Positions 22,643 to 31,174 of a DNA stretch of 33,656 nucleotides are shown here, one piece after another. Each line of letters starts with the position of its first letter. Positions within the stretch are counted from its first letter, which is position 1. A program made the position numbers and the translations under genes. The DNA comes from Candidatus Omnitrophota bacterium. GTDB taxonomy: Bacteria > Omnitrophota > Omnitrophia > JAHJGZ01 > JAFGJY01. Where the stretch lies: contig JAFGJY010000114.1 in assembly GCA_016928875.1 (NCBI GenBank), forward strand, positions 1 through 33,656. Direction: 5' to 3'. Under the pieces are notes generated by a model. The model made no database searches. It saw nothing but the letters and a program-made list of their open reading frames with translations, and had not been told where the DNA came from.

Positions 22643-25600
22643 TTACTTGACCGTGATGTTTCTCTCGGCCGAGACGATACGTCCGTCATCATGCGCATCA
22701 AGCGCGATCTTGTAATCACCTGCTTTCTCGAATTTCCCCGTATGCGTAGATGAATACTCTTGACTATTTGGTTTTTCGTTATTAACAAGCACTTGCTGTT
22801 TGCCGTTCGTTGATTTGATCTCAGCATAAATATTCTGTATATCACTGTCCGGATCGTACACAAAAAGATCTATTCGTAGCGTATCGCCGAGTCTCACGAC
22901 TGTCGTTTCCGTTTCTATCCGCGGTTCCGGTGGCAATGAAAATGTTCGAAAGCTCACGGTGCCGGGCGTTGTAAGCAGCGTACCCTGCGAGGAGACTGCC
23001 GTAATGGTCGCGGAGTAATCAGTCATGGTCGAAAGGCCGCTCAGATCATATTTAGTGGTACTAACGCTCGTTATGTCTTTCGTGTCCCCGTTGATAGTGA
23101 TCACATACTTTCCGAACCCCGTTGAATACGGGAATTTGCTCCACGTAAGATGAGCACTTGTCGTTCCAACATCAAGCGCCCAGAAATGCCATTCCGCACC
23201 GCCAAAAAGGATCTTCTGAGTCTCGCTTGTCTCAGTAATATTATTAATGCCGTCTTTGGCCTTCACTTTTATTTTGTAAATGCCATGGCTGAGAGTATTC
23301 CCCTGTATCGTGACCGTTCGGTTGGTATTCCAGGGGGTTGTCGTGATGTTTCCCTTTGGATCCACGTATTGGACACAGCTCTGCGCATTCGTCTCATCGA
23401 CCGCAAAGGTCACTTGAAGTGCTTTTTCTCCGGTCTGCGTTACGGCAACATCGGTGATCACCGGGCCATAAATATCTGCGTTGCAGATGATGTCCGCTTC
23501 CGTGGTCTCGCCCGCTGCAATAGTAGCGGTCTCGTTTGAGGCCATCAGTGGTGAGTTCGACGGCGGCGTGACCGTGAGCGTCACCGTGTGAGATTGGGTG
23601 TTCGTGTATGTCTTGGTGAAGGTCGCCTGGCCGGACGAATTCGTGGTCACCGTGCCCAATGATGTCGACCCTTCCTTTATCGCGATACTCGCTCCGTTCA
23701 CCGCCGCTCCTGCGCCATCTTTGATAGTGATAGCAAGCGTGGCCGTCTGAGAGACAAGAACACACGGCGGTGCCGTAAAGATGCCGTAGGTATCCACCGC
23801 ACCTTTAACCGAACCGTTTAAATAACCATTCTTGGTCACATTCACCGTCGGCGTCCCTTTTGAAAGGCCTTCTACGGTATACTGGCCGGTGGATGATGTT
23901 TGCGCGGTCTTAGTGCCGACCGTGATCGACGCCCCTTGGATGGGCGCACCTTGCTCATTACATACAATGCCGCCCGGCGAGGGTTTCTTAGTGAGGTTCA
24001 TCGTGACCATTGAAAGCGCGCCGCTTGCATTCGCTCCCACGGTCAACGCCGATGACGTAATATCCTGGTATGCAGGATGGTCCTTGAGGGAGAATGTGTA
24101 ATTCGATCCTTTATCCAGAATGATCTCTGGTGTGATCCCGTTCGTGCCGGTGATCGCGGTCGATGAAAAGCTCGCATCATTGGTCTTTTTAATAAGTATG
24201 ATCGCACCCGCAAGCGCAGTATTGTTAGGACCCTGCGCCTTGACCGTGACCGAGGGCGGCGGAGGCGGTGTGAGGGTCGACACATTGCCTGTGCGGCCGA
24301 TCTTGGCCAGCAGATTGTCATTAAGATCGTCATTTTTATAAAACATCGACCGAAGCCCATAATAATATTTGATTCCCGGGTCTAATCCCTTGACCCGTAT
24401 GGAATGCGATGAAACCAGCTCTAGTGGCGTATCATCGCTGGTTACCCATCCCTGCGTGACCGTGCCATTGGTCCGTTTTACGGCGGCAATGTAGTTGATC
24501 GAGATATCGGGAGACGGCGAATAATAGACCATGGTCGATCCGTTACGGCTCGTAGTCCACGTAAAATCGATGTAATCGCCGTCTGTTTGGTTATAGCCCG
24601 CAGTGGCTGTCGGCGTGCCAACGAATTTAAAATCACCCGTTGATTCCTGATACGTAAGCCCCTTGTCTTCATCAAGCGTCTTGACCGCGACCGGGCTCCC
24701 CCACGCGTGCTGTCCACCACTTTGGTCCGCGGCATTGACGATAAAATTATAATTCGTCTTCGGCAAGAGATCGGTGATCACGATATTATGGCTTGTTTTG
24801 TATTCGCTCTCCCGTACGGTCTTGACCTTGTTCGCGGCCGAGGTCGTGCCTTTGAACACATCGACCGAACTTTTTAAGGCGATGTACGGGCTCGCGAATT
24901 TGATCTGCGCGCTCGTGTACCCCGGATGCCCCATCATGAGCTGCATGGCTGAGGTCGACTTTTCCACCGGGATCTCAAAAGTTTTTTCTGCAGCGGTATC
25001 GCGAACCGCTTGTGTGTAGCGCAGGACCTTCGTATAATTTTCAGCCGGGCTTGGCAAGAGCGATAATCCGCACATAAATTGCAATCCCTGGCTCAGTTTG
25101 AACTCATAGGTGATCTTTTCGATGACGATCTTGACCTTGTCACCGGTCTCGATAAACGGCGTCAGGCCGAATGCAATCTCTTTTGTCTGTGAGGTGGATG
25201 TGAAATAGATCGGATAGGTACCGCTCCCTTTAACGCCGCCGGATGCGGTCTGCAAGGAAAAGCGGACATTGAGACAAATATTAACTCCCTCGACCGTGTA
25301 CGATGGGTCCCCGCTGATCGATACGGTGGCCAATTTCCCCACGAACCCGGGCAATATGCCGGCACATTTCTCAATAAGGAACTTCTTCGAATCAGCGCTC
25401 GATTTGCCGGTTACGGCACTGATCGTGCCGAGGATCGCTGTTTTCCCCGGTATTGCATTGGCAATATCTTCGCCGACTTTGTTCTTATCGCTGTCTTTTA
25501 TGAAGGCATCCGCCAAATTGAATGATATAAGATCGCGTGCATCGTGGTACGACTTTGAGGTACCGAGCGGTAAGGCTTCTTTTGAGGCCATATTGACGCC

Positions 25601-26110
25601 GATCTGTTGCGAGGCATTCGCGATGTGTTCCCCGACCTTAGGTACATGGCCGCACAACTGCCAGAAATCATACGGAACATTAAGCCACGGCGTAAGGCTG
25701 CCAATGCCCACCATGTTGGCAAGGCCCAACTGGATCTTATTCGGCAGATAGATCCCGAAATCGCTTTGGAATGTGTTGTATGACGCCGGACGCGGTTCTG
25801 CTTTGAATTTAAGGTGCAATGTTTTACCGCCCTGGGCTTCATTCGGGTCATATTCGACGGTCACCTTGACCGGATTTTTAATGATGATCGACCCGGCCGA
25901 AAGGGTCAGCCCCAGTTTTAACCTCAGCAGTATTTGATTGAAAAGCGGCACCCACGGTGTCCAGAGCTCGATCGGATCGCTCCCGATGCTGAATTCCACG
26001 GGCTGATATTCGTGCGTAAGGGTCGTGAGCGCGCACGCAACGCTCATGTTCAGGATAAAGCAACAGAATAAAGACACACCGATCCTCAACAGTATTGTGC
26101 GTTTTTTCAT
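22643..26110 (-). CDS. Large modular secreted/surface protein (FN3-like and carboxypeptidase-regulatory-like domains)
   Basis: 1155 residues with a signal peptide (ILLRIGVSLFCCFILNMSVACA) and an AGGAGG site before ATG 26110. Residues about 30-360 form an N-terminal region I do not recognise ('WTPWVPLFNQILLRLKLGLTLSAGS', 'WLNVPYDFWQLCGHVPKVGEHIANAS'). Then come fibronectin-III-like domains ('PYIALKSSVDVFKGTT...SHNIVITDLLPKTNYNF', 'DYIDFTWTTSRNGSTMVYYSP'), a PPPPP hinge, three carboxypeptidase-regulatory/Ig-like repeats ('GAIILIKKTNDAS', 'GAPIQGASITVGTKTAQTSSTGQYTVEGLSKG', 'GAAVNGASIAIKEGST'), another FN3-like unit ('DVGTTSAHLTWSKFPYSTG') and a final Ig/PKD-like domain ('LRIDLFVYDPDSDIQNIYAE'). 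No catalytic domain or C-terminal anchor is evident; a surface adhesin or scaffold is likely. Transcribed toward, but separate from, the RAYT gene. Confidence 0.85.
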   Translation of the reverse strand: MKKRTILLRIGVSLFCCFILNMSVACALTTLTHEYQPVEFSIGSDPIELWTPWVPLFNQILLRLKLGLTLSAGSIIIKNPVKVTVEYDPNEAQGGKTLHLKFKAEPRPASYNTFQSDFGIYLPNKIQLGLANMVGIGSLTPWLNVPYDFWQLCGHVPKVGEHIANASQQIGVNMASKEALPLGTSKSYHDARDLISFNLADAFIKDSDKNKVGEDIANAIPGKTAILGTISAVTGKSSADSKKFLIEKCAGILPGFVGKLATVSISGDPSYTVEGVNICLNVRFSLQTASGGVKGSGTYPIYFTSTSQTKEIAFGLTPFIETGDKVKIVIEKITYEFKLSQGLQFMCGLSLLPSPAENYTKVLRYTQAVRDTAAEKTFEIPVEKSTSAMQLMMGHPGYTSAQIKFASPYIALKSSVDVFKGTTSAANKVKTVRESEYKTSHNIVITDLLPKTNYNFIVNAADQSGGQHAWGSPVAVKTLDEDKGLTYQESTGDFKFVGTPTATAGYNQTDGDYIDFTWTTSRNGSTMVYYSPSPDISINYIAAVKRTNGTVTQGWVTSDDTPLELVSSHSIRVKGLDPGIKYYYGLRSMFYKNDDLNDNLLAKIGRTGNVSTLTPPPPPSVTVKAQGPNNTALAGAIILIKKTNDASFSSTAITGTNGITPEIILDKGSNYTFSLKDHPAYQDITSSALTVGANASGALSMVTMNLTKKPSPGGIVCNEQGAPIQGASITVGTKTAQTSSTGQYTVEGLSKGTPTVNVTKNGYLNGSVKGAVDTYGIFTAPPCVLVSQTATLAITIKDGAGAAVNGASIAIKEGSTSLGTVTTNSSGQATFTKTYTNTQSHTVTLTVTPPSNSPLMASNETATIAAGETTEADIICNADIYGPVITDVAVTQTGEKALQVTFAVDETNAQSCVQYVDPKGNITTTPWNTNRTVTIQGNTLSHGIYKIKVKAKDGINNITETSETQKILFGGAEWHFWALDVGTTSAHLTWSKFPYSTGFGKYVITINGDTKDITSVSTTKYDLSGLSTMTDYSATITAVSSQGTLLTTPGTVSFRTFSLPPEPRIETETTVVRLGDTLRIDLFVYDPDSDIQNIYAEIKSTNGKQQVLVNNEKPNSQEYSSTHTGKFEKAGDYKIALDAHDDGRIVSAERNITVK

Positions 26111-26177
26111 TGTATCGACCTCCTATTTTTTCTTATTGGGGTGATATTGTTCTGGATGGCACTAAAGGATATCTTTT

Positions 26178-26183
26178 ATTATA
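26178..26183 (-). promoter_or_regulatory. Possible -10 box of the modular surface protein gene
   Basis: TATAAT on the minus strand, about 67 bases upstream of ATG 26110. No convincing -35 hexamer is seen at 17 bases, so this is tentative. The 259-base gap 26111-26369 otherwise holds only the inverted repeat at 26307-26368. Confidence 0.3.
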
Positions 26184-26306
26184 CGACGTATTCATGCGAT
26201 CACGCGTTTCATCGATGGTGTCTGAAGCTGCACGAACTATTAGATTGATATAATGCATTATTATATCTTAAGATACGTAATTGGCAAGCTATTAAATTAT
26301 GAAGTG

Positions 26307-26368
26307 TTTAAGGGGGACGGAGCCCTATTTGACAAAAAAATGCCAAATAGGGCTCCGTCCCCCTTAAA
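26307..26368. repeat. Perfect 25-bp inverted repeat (GGGGGACGGAGCCC type)
   Basis: Arms 26307-26331 and 26344-26368 are exact inverse copies, containing GGGGGACGGAGCCCTATTTG, with a 12-base loop acaaaaaaatgc. It abuts the stop codon of the helicase gene (26370). It could block transcription, but there is no T-run after the stem. It looks like a mobile palindrome that landed right behind the gene. Confidence 0.8.
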
Positions 26369-26369
26369 C

Positions 26370-27575
26370 CTATCTGCGTCTGCGGAAACTGCCGCGGCGT
26401 CCCCGTGAGCCACGATGTGAACTGAACACTATCTGAGGCTTAGCAAATGAGGCTGATTCGACATCAGCATGTTTTGAGATAGGAAGGGTTTTTTTAATGA
26501 TGCCTTCGATCTTCTGGACATCGGTACGCTGGTCAGGAGTAGCTATCGAGATCGCATGTCCCGTACGACCGGCACGGCCTGTGCGTCCGATCCGATGCAC
26601 GTAATTCTCGGCGTCATCCGGCAGATCGAAGTTTATCACCACTTCAATGCCGATGACATCAATGCCGCGCGCTGCGACATCGGTCGCAACAAGTATACGA
26701 TAACGTCCCCGCTTAAAACCCTCTAACGCCTCCTTGCGCTGTGAAAGCGTCCGATCTGAATGTATCTCTGCAGCCTTATGACCACTATTACGCAATACAC
26801 GGGCAAGTTTCTTGGTACCGATCTTGGTCCGGCAAAAAAGCAAGATAGAACCGCGATGGTGTTCAAGTAATTTACCGAGGATCTCTTTTTTCATCTCTTT
26901 GCGAACGATGAACAGCTCATGGGTCACGCCTTCGGCCGCAGTGCCTGACGGCGCGATCTCGACCTGTACCGGAAATTTCATGTACGCCGCTGTCATCTTT
27001 ATGATCGACGGAGGCATGGTCGCCGAAAAAAGCAAGGTCTGACGTTCTTTTGGCGTGGAACGCAATATCTTTTCTATTTGCGGTTGGAATCCCATATCGA
27101 GCATACGGTCTGCTTCATCAAGTACTAGAATACCGACTTTATCAAGACGTGCCTTACGTTGCTCAAGCAGATCGATGAGACGCCCCGGTGTTGCAATAAT
27201 GATACGTGGGTTCTGCGATAATGCTCGGATCTGCTGCTGCATTGAGCTGCCACCGATCAACACCGCGGTCTTTATGCCGAAAGGTTGCGCGATCTTTACG
27301 GCACTTTCATTAACCTGTATTGCTAATTCTCGTGTTGGGACGAGGATAAGAGCGCTCTTTTGATTTTGCGCCAGATGCTGTACCGTCGGGATAACGAATG
27401 ACATGGTCTTCCCTGTGCCGGTTTGCGCGATCCCGATAAGGTCCTTGCCCTGCAAGGCCAGCGGGATCGTTTTGTATTGTATCGGATACGCACTGGTGAA
27501 TTTGAGACGATGTACTATTTCAATGATCCTTGGAACGATCCCCAAGTGTAAAAAACTATATTCCGATTGCTGCAT
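26370..27575 (-). CDS. DEAD-box RNA helicase (RhlE-like)
   Basis: 401 residues from ATG 27575 (a GGAAGG-like site lies nine bases upstream; the track start at 27611 has none). All helicase motifs are present: Q motif in 'FLHLGIVPRIIEIVHRLKFTSAYPIQ', I AQTGTGKT, Ia PTRELA, Ib TPGRL, II DEAD, III SAT, IV 'ILLFCRTK', V 'ATDVAARGID', VI 'HRIGRTGRAG'. A short basic C-terminal tail (HRGSRGRRGSFRRRR) probably binds RNA. The size and the absence of a DbpA-like RNA-binding domain fit the RhlE branch, cytoplasmic, acting in ribosome assembly or mRNA turnover. The gene stands alone. Confidence 0.93.
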   Translation of the reverse strand: MQQSEYSFLHLGIVPRIIEIVHRLKFTSAYPIQYKTIPLALQGKDLIGIAQTGTGKTMSFVIPTVQHLAQNQKSALILVPTRELAIQVNESAVKIAQPFGIKTAVLIGGSSMQQQIRALSQNPRIIIATPGRLIDLLEQRKARLDKVGILVLDEADRMLDMGFQPQIEKILRSTPKERQTLLFSATMPPSIIKMTAAYMKFPVQVEIAPSGTAAEGVTHELFIVRKEMKKEILGKLLEHHRGSILLFCRTKIGTKKLARVLRNSGHKAAEIHSDRTLSQRKEALEGFKRGRYRILVATDVAARGIDVIGIEVVINFDLPDDAENYVHRIGRTGRAGRTGHAISIATPDQRTDVQKIEGIIKKTLPISKHADVESASFAKPQIVFSSHRGSRGRRGSFRRRR

Positions 27576-27659
27576 TGTGTTGGTGCCTTCCCCTGAGTTG
27601 TGCATTTCCATCGGTACTTCGATAAATAGAGTGCTGTATGAAAATGAAACCGCTCAATG

Positions 27660-29255
27660 TTAATGATTAATACCAATTGTTGGTTTTAAATTGTTTTTAG
27701 CCCGTTGTAACTTATCTAGGAACGTGCCTTTCTTGAATTCCTGTTTCCATCCCCTGAGCACCATCCATCCGCCGAAGCGCGTCAGATTGTTGCGCCACGG
27801 ACGGTACCATTTAAGCCATCCTCTTTGTAGATTATGAAGAAAGAACAGCAGTGCCGGAAACGAAAAAAGATGAAATCCTACCATGAAGAAGTATTTAAAA
27901 TGGTAAAACTTGCTCATGATCTTACGAATAGACGCTTGTAGTTCCTCCGGTTTTATCGGTGGATCGGGTACAAAAAGCGGGAAATTACCGTCGTAATATT
28001 CCCACCCAAGGTCGTGCGTTGAATAGATCCTGTTATCCTGCTCAAGCCGGTCACGCAATTCTGTCCCCGGCAATGGTACGGGCAAAAGAACTTGCACGGT
28101 GTCGATCTTTGCTTTATTGATGAACGTTTTAAAACGCTTTACCCGTTCCTTGGCGCGCATAGTAAATTTATGTCCGCCTTTAAGCGGATATCCAAATATG
28201 AACATGCCGTGTACTAAAAAGCCAAATTTATGGTATGCTCTGGCTAACGCTACCATATCTTCGGGTTTGACCCTTTTATTCATTGCCAACAGTTCCTCTT
28301 CGATCGGGGATTCAAACCCGATACAGACCGCATTGATGCCGGCCTCACGCATTGCCGTGAGAAGCTCGGCATCTTTCGCATTGTCTAATCGTATCTGGAC
28401 CGTGAAATCGAGCCGTTTGCCGATACTTTCCTGGTAGTATCTGAGCATATGACAGAAGTCGATCGTTGCGGGACGGTCTTGGCCAAACAGATCATCGACA
28501 ATAAAGAAATGTTTTGCATTATTCGTTTCTACGAGCGACCTGATCCCTTCCATGGTCCGCTCCGGAGATGCACATCGCGGCTTACCCCTTACCGTGCAAA
28601 ACTCACAATCCATGCCGCAGCCCCGAATACGGCCCACCGGATAAAGATTGATCTTTGCGTATCGCACGAGCGAGAAGTCAGGCACCGGCAACATATCAAA
28701 ATCGGTGATCGGTTCGCGTGGCGGCGTCGACCGTACGGATCCGTTCTCACGATATGAGATCCCCGCTACCTTTTTAAGCTCACGCTTGTCCATTAAAGCC
28801 TCGAGCAGCTCTGGCATCGTAAGCTCACCTTCGCCGCTGACCACGTAATCAACATTATGCTTAAGCGCATCGGCAATATTCTCGCCCATAAAATGCTGAC
28901 CGCCTGCAACCGTTATTACACCACGCTGTTTATAAAATCCTGCGACTTCATAAAGCCGTGGTATTGTGCTCGTAAGGCCACCGTAAATACCCACTACATC
29001 GGCCGGCCGGAGCGCCTGAAGCGCACCGTGATCTACGGCACCGCTGCTCGTTTTCGGGCCATATTGCCGATAATTGTTTTCGTCAATGACCTCTACGTCC
29101 CATCCCGGCATTTCATTAATGACACTTGCAACGCATATCGGCCCCAATGCAGTCGTTCGCCGCGCTACGTGAGAATAAATATTGAATATCGGATATGACG
29201 GGACGATAAGCCGGAAACGATATCGTCTATGTGTTTGATCAAGTGCAATTTTCAT
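27660..29255 (-). CDS. B12-binding-type radical SAM protein, membrane-associated
   Basis: 531 residues from ATG 29255, which has AAAGG at proper distance; the longer track start lacks a site and would overlap the promoter. An N-terminal Rossmann-type region of the B12-binding kind ('TTALGPICVASVINEMPGWDVEVIDENNY', 'DVVGIYGGLTSTIPRLYEVAGFYKQRGVITVAGGQHF', 'DYVVSGEGE') precedes the radical SAM core with the cluster motif 'RGCGMDCEFC' (Cx3Cx2C) and 'FFIVDDLFGQDR', 'INAVCIGFESP', 'HGMFIFGYPL'. The C-terminal ~80 residues contain a hydrophobic segment (FFMVGFHLFSFPALLFFLHNL) and basic flanks, suggesting membrane association as in BchE/HpnJ-like enzymes. The substrate is unknown and no biosynthetic neighbours are present to suggest one. 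Confidence 0.88.
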   Translation of the reverse strand: MKIALDQTHRRYRFRLIVPSYPIFNIYSHVARRTTALGPICVASVINEMPGWDVEVIDENNYRQYGPKTSSGAVDHGALQALRPADVVGIYGGLTSTIPRLYEVAGFYKQRGVITVAGGQHFMGENIADALKHNVDYVVSGEGELTMPELLEALMDKRELKKVAGISYRENGSVRSTPPREPITDFDMLPVPDFSLVRYAKINLYPVGRIRGCGMDCEFCTVRGKPRCASPERTMEGIRSLVETNNAKHFFIVDDLFGQDRPATIDFCHMLRYYQESIGKRLDFTVQIRLDNAKDAELLTAMREAGINAVCIGFESPIEEELLAMNKRVKPEDMVALARAYHKFGFLVHGMFIFGYPLKGGHKFTMRAKERVKRFKTFINKAKIDTVQVLLPVPLPGTELRDRLEQDNRIYSTHDLGWEYYDGNFPLFVPDPPIKPEELQASIRKIMSKFYHFKYFFMVGFHLFSFPALLFFLHNLQRGWLKWYRPWRNNLTRFGGWMVLRGWKQEFKKGTFLDKLQRAKNNLKPTIGINH

Positions 29256-29285
29256 AAGTAGTAACCTTTCTCTATTAGGTAAGGC

Positions 29286-29313
29286 ATTATACACCCTAAA
29301 TATAATAAATCAA
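29286..29313 (-). promoter_or_regulatory. Sigma70-type promoter for the radical SAM gene
   Basis: Minus strand: TTGATT, 16-base spacer, TATAAT, about 30 bases before ATG 29255. Confidence 0.55.
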
Positions 29314-29425
29314 CAAGGCTGGATAAAAGATGGACGCGGACAGATATAGCAATATGCTTTGCAGACAAGGGTTAGGTTCTTTAGGCCTGCATCATTACAT
29401 GAAAACTTCCATCTATAAAGACACG

Positions 29426-29457
29426 AACGAGGCGGAACCGATCGTTCACGCCTCGTT
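29426..29457 (-). terminator. Probable terminator of the ydbH-ynbE-ydbL operon
   Basis: AACGAGGCG and CGCCTCGTT form a perfect 9-bp stem that can be lengthened by GAAC/GTTC around a small bulge. It lies 19 bases after the ydbL stop. The following T-run is weak, so termination strength is uncertain. Confidence 0.5.
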
Positions 29458-29475
29458 TGAGCAACTGCGTGGCCA

Positions 29476-29880
29476 CTATTTTGTAACCCATGCACCGTTT
29501 TCAAGTTGGATATGCTCACCGGGTTGAGCTTTCGAACGCTGGACCTCGGCGAAAACTGCTTCGATAGTACCCAAAGCGCTTGTCAAACCATTTTGATCAG
29601 CAATAGCTTGGTAGATGAGTTTACGATCCTGGTTTTCAGCATTAATGATCGCGTGCGCCGTCTCATCAGATGTCACTACCTCAACATAGCCCGCCTTGTT
29701 CTCTCCTACAATACCTTGCGATTTGAGCGATTGCAGTTCATTAAATCTACCGCGTCGGGCATCAAGCGCCTGTTGTATGGCTGGAGTGATAGTTTTAAGG
29801 TCATACATGGCCGCGATAGCATGTGTGGTGAACGTTGCTAGTAGTATACCGCCAATAACGATCAATATTAATTTCTTCAT
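29476..29880 (-). CDS. ydbL: YdbL family (DUF1318) periplasmic protein
   Basis: 134 residues with a signal peptide (KLILIVIGGILLATFTTHAIAA). The DUF1318 pattern is clear: 'ITPAIQQALDARRGRFNELQSLKSQGIVGENKAGYVEV', then 'IINAENQDRKLIYQAIADQNGL' and the C-terminal 'AQPGEHIQLENGAWVTK'. In E. coli, YdbL is a periplasmic helper of the YdbH-YnbE bridge that joins inner and outer membrane. An AAGGAGG site precedes ATG 29880, 32 bases after the ynbE stop. Third and last gene of the operon. Confidence 0.9.
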   Translation of the reverse strand: MKKLILIVIGGILLATFTTHAIAAMYDLKTITPAIQQALDARRGRFNELQSLKSQGIVGENKAGYVEVVTSDETAHAIINAENQDRKLIYQAIADQNGLTSALGTIEAVFAEVQRSKAQPGEHIQLENGAWVTK

Positions 29881-29912
29881 TGGTGTTCCTCCTTACTATA
29901 TTTGATAACGAA

Positions 29913-30122
29913 TTACTGTTTAAATGGTTGCTCTGATTTGCCACTTACATAATCTTCGATGTTCGTAGCCGTATTCTGCATGCCCTTGACATCCACGGTA
30001 ATGTGGGCATTGATCGTGATCGGCCGGTTCGGATCACCAACCGCCTTTACCGTACAGCTTGTCATGCTGAATAAAACCACCGTAAGCATGCTCCACATTA
30101 AAACATCACATTTATGTATCAT
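29913..30122 (-). CDS. ynbE: YnbE-like outer membrane lipoprotein
   Basis: 69 residues from ATG 30122, which has an AAGGGGAG site; the track start at 30140 overlaps the ydbH stop and is less likely. The signal sequence ends in a lipobox-like MTSC. The short mature part carries the family pattern 'NRPITINAHITVDVKG', a single strand expected to add onto the edge of YdbH's beta-sheet groove. E. coli YnbE is a similarly small outer membrane lipoprotein. The C-terminal extension (MQNTATNIEDYVSGKSEQPFKQ) is longer than in the E. coli protein as I recall it. Confidence 0.85.
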   Translation of the reverse strand: MIHKCDVLMWSMLTVVLFSMTSCTVKAVGDPNRPITINAHITVDVKGMQNTATNIEDYVSGKSEQPFKQ

Positions 30123-30139
30123 ATAGCTCCCCTTTATCA

Positions 30140-31162
30140 TTATGATTGTTCTTGCTTGTTCATATCGGTCAGCGCCAGAAGGTTCATCAGCCCGCCTTCT
30201 ACGATAAGATCAAGCGTAAGATTAAGATCAAGATTGATGCGTTTGCTTGATAATTGTAACTCGATAGTCATTTTTTCACTATCAAAATTCGTTACTTTCA
30301 CGATCGTTTTATCCAGCTCTATCTTTCTTTGCTCTTTTATCAATAAGGCCAGCTCGTTACGCTCAGCGCTCTGCGGGATGTAGTTGATCAGGAATTGCAG
30401 TACTGCCGCATTGATCATGCTTCTTTTGGTCATTACCATGTCAGCTTGCATATCCGTAATAGCGCCCGCGGCTGCCTGCACAGTGATCGAAATATTTGCG
30501 ATCCCATCAACCTGTGAGACAAGGTCGGGCCGGTCATGCGCGATCTTCGAAATATCGATATCATCAAGAGTTAAAAACATTTCAATGTATCCGTTCTGGT
30601 CGGGTTTGCACAAGACCGTCGCGTTGACCGATCCCCCGTAAAACTGTGCTATGATGCTGGTTATCTGAATTTCATCCAACATGCCTGCAATATGCCCTGA
30701 TATCTCCGTAGCGGCAAGTTTCTGGGTTGTTACTGTCTTAATGCTAAGGTCGCCGTCTATTTCAAAGTCGTTCTTCGGCCGCCGGGTAAAGACACCATCA
30801 AACCCTACATCATCTATAACAAGCTCCATCCCTATGAAAGTTCCGTTTTGCGCATGTATTTTCACCGGATGTGTTGCGCCCAAAAGCGCATAGATCGACG
30901 AAACATTGAAATGCTTGAACGCGATCGCCATCTCCCCGGCCTTATCAGACAGTTTAATGATCATGTTATCAAACGTAAGTGAACCATCGATATTGAAACG
31001 TTGTTTCGTAAGCAAAAGCTCGGTTATGCGAATATCCTTGAGGAAGATATTAGCGATGGGCGGAACGATATTTTTAGTAACAGTTTTGGAATTAAGCGCC
31101 CAATAAAGGATGGCACTGATAGTAATGATCACAACGGGAAAGATGATTAGAAGTTTTCTCAT
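30140..31162 (-). CDS. ydbH: YdbH-like AsmA-superfamily protein, shortened form
   Basis: 340 residues. One N-terminal membrane helix (LLIIFPVVIITISAILYWAL) is followed by a largely beta-stranded periplasmic domain with 'FNVSSIYALLGATHPVKIHAQNGTF', 'LAATEISGHIAGMLDEIQITSIIAQFYGGSVNATVLC', and a C-terminal stretch 'AAVLQFLINYIPQSAERNELALL...SSKRINLDLNLTLDLIVEGGLMNLLALTD' of the kind that ends YdbH and other AsmA-like proteins. E. coli YdbH is about 880 residues, so this form would be a much shorter bridge. YdbH proteins are thought to carry phospholipid between the membranes. The order ydbH-ynbE-ydbL matches E. coli and supports the assignment, which would be weak from sequence alone. No Shine-Dalgarno site; the -10 box is six bases before the ATG. 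Confidence 0.78.
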   Translation of the reverse strand: MRKLLIIFPVVIITISAILYWALNSKTVTKNIVPPIANIFLKDIRITELLLTKQRFNIDGSLTFDNMIIKLSDKAGEMAIAFKHFNVSSIYALLGATHPVKIHAQNGTFIGMELVIDDVGFDGVFTRRPKNDFEIDGDLSIKTVTTQKLAATEISGHIAGMLDEIQITSIIAQFYGGSVNATVLCKPDQNGYIEMFLTLDDIDISKIAHDRPDLVSQVDGIANISITVQAAAGAITDMQADMVMTKRSMINAAVLQFLINYIPQSAERNELALLIKEQRKIELDKTIVKVTNFDSEKMTIELQLSSKRINLDLNLTLDLIVEGGLMNLLALTDMNKQEQS

Positions 31163-31168
31163 GGAAAG

Positions 31169-31174
31169 ATAATA
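31169..31174 (-). promoter_or_regulatory. -10 box of the ydbH operon, leaderless arrangement
   Basis: TATTAT on the minus strand, followed by six bases (CTTTCC) and the ATG of ydbH. The -35 region is weak (TTGTTA at 19 bases). If this promoter is real, transcription starts at or next to the A of ATG. Confidence 0.4.

Noticed and set aside
26307-26368. Interpretation as an ordinary rho-independent terminator
   Set aside because: The stem is far longer than needed, perfect over 25 bp, and lacks a T-run after the stem; the A-run is in the loop.
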